From JAZNLR01 sp045579195 (GTDB taxonomy: Bacteria > Bacillota > Clostridia > Christensenellales > CAMQZB01), in the NCBI GenBank assembly GCA_045579195.1, contig JAZNLR010000085.1, positions 1-6,036 on the forward strand: a DNA stretch of 6,036 bases. The letters are read 5' to 3'. Both the position numbers and the translations under genes were made by a program. Positions 1-5,874 of the stretch are shown here, piece after piece. The notes below the pieces were generated by a model. The model was not told where the DNA came from and made no database searches. It saw only the letters and a program-made list of their open reading frames with translations. How positions within the stretch are numbered: the first letter of the stretch is position 1; the number at the start of each line of letters is the position of its first letter.

Positions 1-933
1 GTTTCCACCGCCGGCTTTTGCGAGAAGGTTTGCCGCTGCGTCAATGACACCCATATTTGAAATTCCACCAATCATCAGGAACAAGCCAAACAGAAGTCCG
101 ATTGTTTGAAAATCGATTGCTTTGAGCGCTTCTTTTGCGCTTTCTCCGTTCTTTCTCTTGCAGAGAGAAATGATGATTCCAATAACAAACAATGTCATAC
201 AAATCAAGCCGTTCGTAATCGCAGGTTTATTCGGAATGAAAGAAGCTGCAATCAAGCAAACAATTGTGAGAACGAGCAAAACGGTCGGAACGTAATCTTC
301 GACAACCGTCTTTTCAGCGTTTCTCTCAATAAGTCCTTTTTCCTTGCGGAAAAGCCACATCAAAATCAAAGCTGCAATAATTGCGCCAAGCTCAACTGCA
401 AAGAAAATACTCGGTTTCCCCTGATACCAGAAGAAGTCCAAGAAGCTCATGTCTGCATAGGATCCAAGCATAATTGCAGTTGTGTCGCCGACGAGAGTTG
501 CAGCACCCTGTAAATTCGAAGAAACCGCAATTCCAATGATAAACGGAACGGGATTCGTCTTGAGCTTTTTGCAGATTTCGAGCGCAACCGGTGCGATCAT
601 CAAAACGGTTGCAACGTTGTCGACAAAAGCGGAAATAATTCCGGCAAAGAGCGCAAGCGCAACTGCCGCCATCTGCACGTTGGGAACCTTCGACATAACC
701 CAATCCGCAAGACGCGCAGGCATTTTGCTCTCAATGAACAACTGAACAAGCCCCATCGTTCCGGCGATCATCATAAGAACGTTAAAATCAATTGCCGTGA
801 AGATCTGGTCAAGCGGCAACATACCGCTGACGATAAAAATCAAAGCAGAACCAAGGGCAATGTATGTGCGGTATTTACTGAACGTCAACATCAAAACGTA
901 TGTAAGCCCGAACACAATCAAAGCAGGAATCAT
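1..933 (-). CDS. ArsB/NhaD/SLC13-type ion transporter permease (C-terminus cut by window edge)
   Basis: This is an inner-membrane secondary transporter; 311 residues are present and the reading frame is open to the window edge. It starts at ATG 933-931, preceded by AGAAGGAG with a 9-base spacer. The protein is strongly hydrophobic, with likely membrane segments near residues 2-16, 25-43, 50-66, 87-118, 129-148, 173-195, 215-234, 240-257 and 276-292. Two family hallmarks are visible: SAFVDNVATVLMIAP (101-115), matching the S-A-F-x-D-N-V-x-T-V-L signature of the ArsB/NhaD/P-protein group, and SSNLQGAATLVGDTTAIMLG (138-157), matching the usual N-x-G-G-x-A-T-L-I-G-D-P-P-N-I-M-I-G. The second motif has TTA where PPN is usual, so the substrate may differ from that of typical members. 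Family members are usually about 420-430 residues, so roughly 110 are missing here because the window ends, not because of mutation. The gene sits 41 bases after the sulfatase gene and is probably co-transcribed with it. That suggests transport of sulfate or a sulfated or other organic anion, but the substrate cannot be read from the sequence. Confidence 0.85.
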   Translation of the reverse strand, partial: MIPALIVFGLTYVLMLTFSKYRTYIALGSALIFIVSGMLPLDQIFTAIDFNVLMMIAGTMGLVQLFIESKMPARLADWVMSKVPNVQMAAVALALFAGIISAFVDNVATVLMIAPVALEICKKLKTNPVPFIIGIAVSSNLQGAATLVGDTTAIMLGSYADMSFLDFFWYQGKPSIFFAVELGAIIAALILMWLFRKEKGLIERNAEKTVVEDYVPTVLLVLTIVCLIAASFIPNKPAITNGLICMTLFVIGIIISLCKRKNGESAKEALKAIDFQTIGLLFGLFLMIGGISNMGVIDAAANLLAKAGGGN

Positions 934-942
934 TTCACGTTT

Positions 943-950
943 CTCCTTCT
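943..950 (-). promoter_or_regulatory. Ribosome binding site of the permease gene
   Basis: AGAAGGAG lies nine bases before ATG 933-931 and fixes that start. It falls inside the 41-base gap after the sulfatase stop codon, which holds no visible terminator or promoter and so supports joint transcription of the two genes. Confidence 0.7.
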
Positions 951-974
951 TGAAAATTTCTCAAATCAAAGTGC

Positions 975-2480
975 TTACCAAATTGAAACAGCTCCAAAGT
1001 GACGCTCGTCATACTTTGCATGTGCTTCCAAAAGACGCAATTTACAGTCCTTTCGAACGGATTCAAACTCTTCTTTTCCAATGAGGTTTTCCTTTTCCTT
1101 CGGATCGCGAATGCGGTCATAAAGTTCCTCTTCACCAACGAGCGGATAATAGACGTAATGATAATCCCCGCAGATAATACCGAACGCATTTTCCCTGCTG
1201 TCAAGGCGGTGGCAAGCGATGAACGGAGTCTTTTCCGTTCCGTCAAAGATGTCCGTTCCCTGAACGTGTTTGGGAACTTTAACGTCAAGCATACGAAGAA
1301 CTGTGGGCAAAACGTCGTAATTTGCGATAGGTGAAGAAAACTCTTTCGGCAATTCTTCACCTGCCGCCGCTTTCATAATAAATGGCGTGTGAATGAGACA
1401 GTTGTGGGACGCGACCTGCTTGGAAACAAGTCCGTAATCCCCCATAAAATCCCCATGATCACTCGTGAAAATCACAATCGTGTTGTCATAAAGCCCGCGC
1501 TCTTTCAGCGCTTTCAAAACGCGACCAAACGCAACGTCGACATTCTTTTCCATCGCAAGCGTCTTTCGCTGAGCATCTTTGATGTACTCGTCATCTTTGC
1601 GCTCATTCTCGATCAAGTCCCTTTTCACTGTTGCCTTCTTTGAGAGCTGTTCTTCAGTCAAGTAATCCCCGCCCGGAACCGGTGCGTCTTCATAGAACTT
1701 TGCAACGTCAAACGGCGGCGTAAACGGAATGTGCGGATCCGGAAAGCCCAGGAACGTGAAGAAGGGCTGTTCTTTATCCCTTGCATCCAAAAAAGAGATA
1801 AATTCATCCGCGATGTACTGCGAGTTGGAAAACTCAGACGGCATCTTAGATGCGTAACAATTTCCCGGCTTCGGACCGCAATTAACGGCATCGTATATGT
1901 CGCGATGGTTTTCATAGAGCCACTTTGCGTAATGCCCGCCTTCATAGAGCGCGCAGTTATACTCTCCATGGCTTTGAATCAATCGAACATGCTGAAAGCC
2001 AAGAAGCGGACCGTTCCATCCCTCCATCTCTCCCGCGCGCCATCTGGAAGGAGATTCTTCAAATCCAAATTCCTTTGCAGCTTTGTGCGGTTGAAGATGC
2101 AGTTTTCCGATCAAAGTCGTTGCGTATCCCTCGTCAGCAAGGATGTCTGCAAGGGTCGGGATCTTATCTCGAACGTCGACGCTGTTTCCATTCTCCCCAA
2201 AGAAACGCTTGGAAAATTCATCCATTTCAATTCCGTTTAAGTTAAACAGCGGATATCCGTTGCTCGAAACGCCATGTCCCGTAACGGTAAGCCCCGTAAG
2301 TAAGCTGGCGCGCGACGGTGAACAAATGGGGTTGGAAGAATAATGAGACGTGAAATTGCACGCCTCTTCCGCAAATTTATCGATATTCGGCGTATGCGGA
2401 AAGTATGAGCCGTTAACGCCAAGAGAGTCAAATCTTTGCTGATCCGTGTGAACAATTAACAAATTGAGTTTTGATTTCAT
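975..2480 (-). CDS. Cysteine-type sulfatase, predicted cytosolic
   Basis: This 501-residue protein of the alkaline phosphatase/sulfatase superfamily hydrolyses sulfate esters. The sulfatase signature CSPSRASLLTG (53-63) is intact. Cys53 is the residue expected to be converted to formylglycine, and Arg57 belongs to the same signature. Other expected active-site elements are the N-terminal metal-binding TDQQR (12-16), GKLH (125-128) with Lys126 and His128, PDPH ending at His250, and TSDHGD (339-344) with Asp341 and His342, followed by Lys354. A typical sulfatase tail, ELYDRIRDP (452-460), follows. No signal peptide or lipobox is seen, so the enzyme should act in the cytoplasm on imported substrate. 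Being Cys-type, it could be activated in an anaerobe by a radical-SAM maturase (anSME), which is not in this window. The start ATG 2480-2478 has GAGG seven bases upstream. The downstream permease suggests a transport-linked role. The substrate (sugar, choline, aryl or other sulfate) is not determined; related phosphonate monoester hydrolases share this fold but are less likely. Confidence 0.92.
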   Translation of the reverse strand: MKSKLNLLIVHTDQQRFDSLGVNGSYFPHTPNIDKFAEEACNFTSHYSSNPICSPSRASLLTGLTVTGHGVSSNGYPLFNLNGIEMDEFSKRFFGENGNSVDVRDKIPTLADILADEGYATTLIGKLHLQPHKAAKEFGFEESPSRWRAGEMEGWNGPLLGFQHVRLIQSHGEYNCALYEGGHYAKWLYENHRDIYDAVNCGPKPGNCYASKMPSEFSNSQYIADEFISFLDARDKEQPFFTFLGFPDPHIPFTPPFDVAKFYEDAPVPGGDYLTEEQLSKKATVKRDLIENERKDDEYIKDAQRKTLAMEKNVDVAFGRVLKALKERGLYDNTIVIFTSDHGDFMGDYGLVSKQVASHNCLIHTPFIMKAAAGEELPKEFSSPIANYDVLPTVLRMLDVKVPKHVQGTDIFDGTEKTPFIACHRLDSRENAFGIICGDYHYVYYPLVGEEELYDRIRDPKEKENLIGKEEFESVRKDCKLRLLEAHAKYDERHFGAVSIW

Positions 2481-2516
2481 CTAATTCCTCGATGCAATTC
2501 CCATTGCTGCCGTAAA

Positions 2517-2522
2517 ATTATA
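2517..2522 (-). promoter_or_regulatory. Possible -10 element upstream of the sulfatase gene
   Basis: The minus strand reads TATAAT, a perfect -10 hexamer, in the 60-base gap between the coiled-coil gene and the sulfatase gene, about 36 bases before the sulfatase start. No good -35 hexamer lies 16-18 bases upstream and there is no extended -10 TG, so this may be chance in an AT-rich gap. It is the only hint that the sulfatase and permease could be transcribed separately from the pncB group. Confidence 0.3.
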
Positions 2523-2540
2523 TTGTTGATTCAAGTTGGG

Positions 2541-3065
2541 TTATTTCTTTCGCTCCTGATAAAGACCAAGCTCTTTACAGAGCGTTTCAAGATCTTCCTT
2601 TGGATTGATTGCTTCATTCAAGTCAAAACCGCTTTCATTGGGAGCCATGCGTCGATAAACGACAGACTTATTGACCGGGGCTTGCACCTTTTCCCGCTTG
2701 CGAAACGCAGGCGGAATTTTTACGCGTGCGACAGGCGGAAGAGGGTCTTCCTTCGCAACGTACGCATCGGCGAGGACCTCATCCATTTGCTTTAACATTG
2801 CGTCTACGATCCCCTTGTTTTCGTTTTCGGGCAACATCGATTCAATTTCCCGGTAGTACGCAATCCACTTTTTCTGGAAGGCACGAAGCTTAATCACTTC
2901 GAGCTCATACCGCGCAATTGCGCTCTTTTCTAGGTCCTTTGCCTTTTCCAAAACGGAAGAAACGGACTTTGAAATCTGCACCACTTTGTTCCGATAAAAT
3001 GCAACCTCTTCTTTCAAGCGGTCATTTTCCTCGATAAGCCGTGCATAACGTTCTTCATTTGTCAT
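2541..3065 (-). CDS. Coiled-coil protein of unknown function, distantly DivIVA-like
   Basis: I do not recognise a named family for this 174-residue, charged, soluble-looking protein. Residues 3-75 are rich in Glu, Lys, Arg and Leu with heptad-like spacing, indicating a long coiled coil. Residues 54-71, containing ELEVIKLRAFQKKWIAYY, resemble the coil-terminal segments of some Firmicutes DivIVA-like proteins, a resemblance judged by eye only. Residues 84-102 form a further helix. Residues 105-147 are rich in Pro, Lys and Arg and likely disordered. The tail SGFDLNEAINPKEDLETLCK (145-164), continuing through ELGL, looks like a short amphipathic docking peptide after a flexible linker. No signal peptide or membrane segment is present. 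The gene begins 12 bases after the pncB stop codon with only a weak Shine-Dalgarno (GGACGAG), so translation is probably coupled to pncB. A scaffold or cell-division role is possible but unproven. Confidence 0.8.
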   Translation of the reverse strand: MTNEERYARLIEENDRLKEEVAFYRNKVVQISKSVSSVLEKAKDLEKSAIARYELEVIKLRAFQKKWIAYYREIESMLPENENKGIVDAMLKQMDEVLADAYVAKEDPLPPVARVKIPPAFRKREKVQAPVNKSVVYRRMAPNESGFDLNEAINPKEDLETLCKELGLYQERKK

Positions 3066-3077
3066 AACACTCGTCCG

Positions 3078-4508
3078 TTACTTGGAACGGATCTCCTTTA
3101 AAAGATCATTTTTAAGATCAAACAAGGCCTTTGAAAGGTCAACCTTGTAGATGTGCGGCATCTGGAGACGCTTATATTCATTCCAGAAGGAAGCCATCTC
3201 CTCAAACGCGTGCTTGCGAATCTCGGTAACGGCAGGCGTTTCATAAATCTGCTTACCATTTTCAAAGATTTTTACAGGAAGGCGCTTGACATAAAAATCC
3301 GTCAACTCCATCTGCTTCCACGTTTCAACAGGGTGGAAAATGGTAAGCGGCTTGCTCTCGTCAATCTCCTCGTCAAACAGCGTGATAAGGTCGGCAATTG
3401 CCTTGTCCGTCTTCTTGTCGTAAATGCGGTAAAACGTCTTGATCCCGGGATTTGTGAGTTTAATTCCGTTGTCCGAAATCTTGATTTTGGGAACGAACGT
3501 TCCATCTTCCTCCAACGCAGCAAGTTTATAGACGCCGCCCAAAGACGGCATATCGTGACTCGTGATCAACTTCGTTCCAATTCCCCAAGTGTCAATCTTT
3601 GCGCCCTGCGCTTTTAAGGACTGCAAAAGATGCTCGTCAAGGTCACTGGAAGCACAGATCTTTGCGTCCTCAAATCCTGCGGCATCCAACATTTCACGCG
3701 CTTTCTTGCTGAGATATGCAAGGTCGCCCGAGTCAAGGCGGATTCCAAGAGGACGATATCCGCGCTCACGGAGCTCGCCAAACACTTTGATCGCATTGGG
3801 AACACCGCTCTTGAGCGTGTCATAAGTGTCTACCAAAAGAAGGCAATTTTCAGGATATACCTCCGCATAGGCACGGAAGGCATCAATTTCCGACGGGAAA
3901 GACATGACCCAACTGTGAGAGTGAGTTCCGGACGGACGCACGCCAAATTCCTTTGCGGCATACACGTTGCTCGTTGCATCACATCCGCCGATGATCGCTG
4001 CGCGAGCACCGTAAATTCCGGCATCCGGACCTTGTGCGCGACGAAGGCCGAATTCCATCACGATGTCATCCCCTGCAACGTTCTTGATGCGCGACGCCTT
4101 CGACGCGATCAAGGTCTGATGGTTGACGATGGTAAGGATCGCGGTTTCCACGATCTGCGCCTCAATGATGGGCGCGGAAACCGTCAGGATGGGCTCGCCC
4201 GGAAAGACGATTGTTCCCTCCGGAACGCTGTACAGATCGCCTGTAAATCGAAAATCTTTTAAGTACTCCAAAAAGTCCTCATTGAACGTCTTCGTCGAGC
4301 GAAGATATTCGATGTCCTCCTCGGAGAAATGTAAGTTACGGATATAGTCAATCACCTGATCCAAACCAGCTGCGACGGCATAGCGTGTGATGTCGTTTTG
4401 GCGGAAAAACATATCGAAAACGGCACGCTTTTTATAAGTTCCTTCCAAAAAGTACCCATTGGCCATCGTCAACTGATAAAAATCAGTCATCATAGTTAAG
4501 TTACGCAT
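3078..4508 (-). CDS. pncB: Nicotinate phosphoribosyltransferase
   Basis: This 476-residue cytosolic enzyme joins nicotinate and PRPP to give nicotinate mononucleotide, with ATP hydrolysis (EC 6.3.4.21). It is the entry step of NAD salvage by the Preiss-Handler route. Family motifs occur in the expected order: TDFYQLTMANGYF (8-20), EFGLRRAQGPDAG (152-164), GTHSHSW (194-200), LLVDTYDTLKSG (224-235), RLDSGDL (257-263), ASSDLDE (286-292) and WGIGTKLITS (308-317). By analogy with characterised family members, His198 in GTHSHSW is the likely autophosphorylated histidine. Length is normal for the longer bacterial form and nothing looks broken. The start ATG 4508-4506 follows AGAGGAT by a suitable distance. 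The gene lies 26 bases after the small membrane protein gene and 12 bases before the coiled-coil gene, so the three probably form an operon from the promoter near 4960. The nearby nnrD also serves NAD homeostasis. The quinolinate and nicotinamide phosphoribosyltransferases are excluded by these motifs. Confidence 0.96.
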   Translation of the reverse strand: MRNLTMMTDFYQLTMANGYFLEGTYKKRAVFDMFFRQNDITRYAVAAGLDQVIDYIRNLHFSEEDIEYLRSTKTFNEDFLEYLKDFRFTGDLYSVPEGTIVFPGEPILTVSAPIIEAQIVETAILTIVNHQTLIASKASRIKNVAGDDIVMEFGLRRAQGPDAGIYGARAAIIGGCDATSNVYAAKEFGVRPSGTHSHSWVMSFPSEIDAFRAYAEVYPENCLLLVDTYDTLKSGVPNAIKVFGELRERGYRPLGIRLDSGDLAYLSKKAREMLDAAGFEDAKICASSDLDEHLLQSLKAQGAKIDTWGIGTKLITSHDMPSLGGVYKLAALEEDGTFVPKIKISDNGIKLTNPGIKTFYRIYDKKTDKAIADLITLFDEEIDESKPLTIFHPVETWKQMELTDFYVKRLPVKIFENGKQIYETPAVTEIRKHAFEEMASFWNEYKRLQMPHIYKVDLSKALFDLKNDLLKEIRSK

Positions 4509-4534
4509 TTTTTATCCTCTTCTTTTCTTGAACG

Positions 4535-4906
4535 TTATTTTGTTTCGTTGTCTGCCTTATCCCATCTTGGCTTGGATGCAACTGCAATCGTCGTAAAAAT
4601 GCCACCCATCGCAAGAATGATTCCGATGATCGGAAGAGCAAGGCTTGCCTTTTTTACCACTTCAAAAACATTCAAAGCAGGCAAAACGGCACACGCCAGA
4701 AGGATGCTCGCATAAACAATGTAAACACCGGAACGGTTGGTGATTCCGCGAATTAAGTTCAAAACGCCGATTCCTCCGAGAACGAGGAAGACAAACCAAT
4801 TCACGTCAAAGGTGAAAGACTCGGTTGCAACCGAAACAAGCCAAACGATCGCAGTCGCAATGATGACCAAAAAGAACAGAATTCGATAAACATATTTTTG
4901 TTTCAT
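4535..4906 (-). CDS. Small four-helix membrane protein, function unknown
   Basis: This 123-residue integral membrane protein has likely transmembrane helices near residues 6-28, 35-53, 62-82 and 88-110. The tail, from SKPRWDKADNETK (111-123), is short, charged and hydrophilic. The N-terminus MKQKYVYR is basic, which favours a cytoplasmic N-terminus and, with four helices, a cytoplasmic tail. I recognise no domain. Charged residues inside the membrane are few and no transporter signature is seen. An in-frame TTG at 4912-4910 would add two residues, but GAGGGA ends directly before it, while that site has six bases to ATG 4906-4904, so ATG is the better start. The gene is the first in the probable operon with pncB. 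A role linked to niacin or NAD is possible only by context; known niacin transporters are larger. Confidence 0.82.
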   Translation of the reverse strand: MKQKYVYRILFFLVIIATAIVWLVSVATESFTFDVNWFVFLVLGGIGVLNLIRGITNRSGVYIVYASILLACAVLPALNVFEVVKKASLALPIIGIILAMGGIFTTIAVASKPRWDKADNETK

Positions 4907-4912
4907 AGTCAA

Positions 4913-4918
4913 TCCCTC
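4913..4918 (-). promoter_or_regulatory. Ribosome binding site that decides the membrane protein start
   Basis: The minus strand reads GAGGGA, then six bases (TTGACT), then ATG at 4906. Because the alternative TTG start directly abuts the GAGGGA, this site supports the ATG. Confidence 0.7.
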
Positions 4919-4930
4919 ATTTTTTTATTT

Positions 4931-4947
4931 GCAACGAACGACGTTGC
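4931..4947 (-). other. Small hairpin in the 5' leader of the pncB operon
   Basis: The minus strand reads GCAACG-TCGTT-CGTTGC, a perfect 6-bp stem with a 5-base loop, starting about 4 bases after the predicted transcription start. It is followed by an A-rich stretch rather than a run of T, so it is not an intrinsic terminator for this transcript. It could stabilise the 5' end of the mRNA or be chance. Confidence 0.4.
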
Positions 4948-4957
4948 TGTATTGTTT

Positions 4958-4986
4958 ATCATACCACATTCAAACTTGAATGTAAA
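4958..4986 (-). promoter_or_regulatory. Sigma-A-type promoter for the membrane protein-pncB operon
   Basis: On the minus strand, the -35 hexamer TTTACA (4981-4986) and the -10 hexamer TATGAT (4958-4963) are separated by exactly 17 bases, and TG stands one base before the -10 box (TGGTATGAT, an extended -10). The -35 and -10 hexamers each differ from consensus at one position. Transcription should begin near 4951, giving a leader of about 45 bases before ATG 4906. The -35 box lies seven bases after the nnrD stop codon, and no terminator is seen between, so the operon may also receive read-through from acpS-nnrD. Confidence 0.75.
4966..4983. promoter_or_regulatory. 18-bp palindrome in the promoter spacer, candidate operator
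   Basis: The plus strand reads ACATTCAA-AC-TTGAATGT: two perfect 8-base arms around a 2-base centre. It fills most of the spacer between -35 and -10 and covers three bases of the -35 box, so a dimeric protein bound here would block RNA polymerase. I could not match the half-site to the NiaR or NrtR motifs as I recall them, so the regulator is unidentified. Confidence 0.6.
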
Positions 4987-4992
4987 ATTAAT

Positions 4993-5874
4993 TTAATCAA
5001 CTAGGAGGTTTTTCACGGCATATGGCAAGAAACGTACGGTGTCCGACGCGAGCGCACAATGCTCGGAAAGCTCTGCACTTGCAAGCTCCCCTGCGACCCC
5101 ACAGACATATGCACCGGCACAGGCGGAAGAAAATGCATCAAATCCTCTTGCCGCAATCCCAACGATCGCACCCGAGAGAACGTCTCCACTTCCTGCTTTT
5201 GCCATCGCAGGCGTTCCGCGCTCGTTTTTGAGCACAGTTTCTCCCTTTGCAATCAACGTTGTCGCGCCTTTCAAAAGAAGTGCACACGGGTATTCCTTGG
5301 TAAATTCGCGAACGAGTTGCTCTCTTTCAGAAAGCGCCTCGGGAATATCCTTCCGAATCAACCTTGAAAACTCACCCGGATGCGGCGTCAAAATGACGTC
5401 TGCCTGTGTCGTTTTCAAACGCTCAAAGCAAAGATCATCAAAACAATTCAATCCGTCTGCATCGATGAGCAAAACGCCCTTGAACTCAGAAAGTAAAAAG
5501 GAAATGAGTTTCGAAACCTCCTCTGATTTCCCCATCCCCATTCCAACTGCCACAGAAGAAACATCCTCAATTGCCGAACAGATGCATTCCTCGTCAAAGA
5601 CGAAATTCCCGTTTCCGTCATCTGTCTGCAAGGAAAGAATCCCCTCAACGATGCGCTGGGAATACGCAAGGGACAGCGTGGACGGAACTGCTAAAATGGA
5701 ATATCCACAGCCCATTCGCATCGCCGCAGAAGCGATCTCCGAAAGGTATGCAGCGCCCGGGAACTGAGCGCTTCCCGCAAAGAGAACGCATTTGCCAAAC
5801 GTTCCCTTGTGCGCCTCTTTCGGGCGCGCGGGAAAACACGGCCTTATATCAAATTTTGTCAAAGTGTTCGCCAT
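4993..5874 (-). CDS. nnrD: ADP/ATP-dependent NAD(P)H-hydrate dehydratase
   Basis: This 293-residue cytosolic repair enzyme dehydrates the S form of hydrated NADH and NADPH back to the normal cofactor, using ADP (bacterial type) or ATP. It is the ribokinase-like YjeF C-terminal/CARKD domain. Visible motifs are HKGTFG (22-27), GSAQFPGAA (34-42), GMGMG (111-115), DADGLN (138-143), TPHPGEFSRL (163-172), LLKG (200-203) and GTPAMAKAGSGDVLSG (220-235). GSGD (228-231) forms the anion hole, with Asp231 the expected catalytic base. The E. coli protein is a fusion of about 515 residues with an N-terminal epimerase (NnrE). Here the epimerase domain is absent and, if present, must be encoded elsewhere. 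The ATG start at 5874-5872 lies inside the end of acpS with no clear Shine-Dalgarno, so translation is probably coupled. The start fits because the family's HKGTFG motif follows at the normal distance. Confidence 0.95.
   Translation of the reverse strand: MANTLTKFDIRPCFPARPKEAHKGTFGKCVLFAGSAQFPGAAYLSEIASAAMRMGCGYSILAVPSTLSLAYSQRIVEGILSLQTDDGNGNFVFDEECICSAIEDVSSVAVGMGMGKSEEVSKLISFLLSEFKGVLLIDADGLNCFDDLCFERLKTTQADVILTPHPGEFSRLIRKDIPEALSEREQLVREFTKEYPCALLLKGATTLIAKGETVLKNERGTPAMAKAGSGDVLSGAIVGIAARGFDAFSSACAGAYVCGVAGELASAELSEHCALASDTVRFLPYAVKNLLVD

Noticed and set aside
392..703. A 103-codon open frame on the minus strand, rich in Cys and Arg
   Set aside because: It is an out-of-frame reading of the permease gene, whose true frame is open from 933 to the window edge with transporter motifs.
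935..1360. A 141-codon open frame on the minus strand spanning the sulfatase end and the following gap
   Set aside because: It is in a different frame from the sulfatase, overlaps its C-terminal coding region, and shows no domain.
1731..2240. A 169-codon open frame on the plus strand
   Set aside because: It lies opposite the sulfatase gene in a region carrying conserved sulfatase residues, and its translation looks like a shadow.
2494..2507. Short inverted repeat GCAAT-N4-ATTGC before the sulfatase gene
   Set aside because: The stem is only five base pairs with no T-run. It is too weak to call a terminator or operator.
3630..4262. A 210-codon open frame on the plus strand
   Set aside because: It lies opposite pncB, which is intact and clearly recognised. 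The translation shows no domain and no convincing start context.
4910..4912. TTG start codon for the small membrane protein
   Set aside because: The GAGGGA ribosome binding site ends right before this TTG, leaving no spacer, while the ATG at 4906 has a six-base spacer.
4931..4947. The hairpin as an intrinsic terminator of acpS-nnrD
   Set aside because: No T-run follows the stem on the transcribed strand; the following bases are A-rich, and the hairpin lies downstream of the predicted promoter.
5039..5767. A 242-codon open frame on the plus strand
   Set aside because: It lies entirely opposite nnrD, whose protein has all its family motifs. The antisense protein is rich in Ser and Pro with no domain and reflects codon bias of the real gene.
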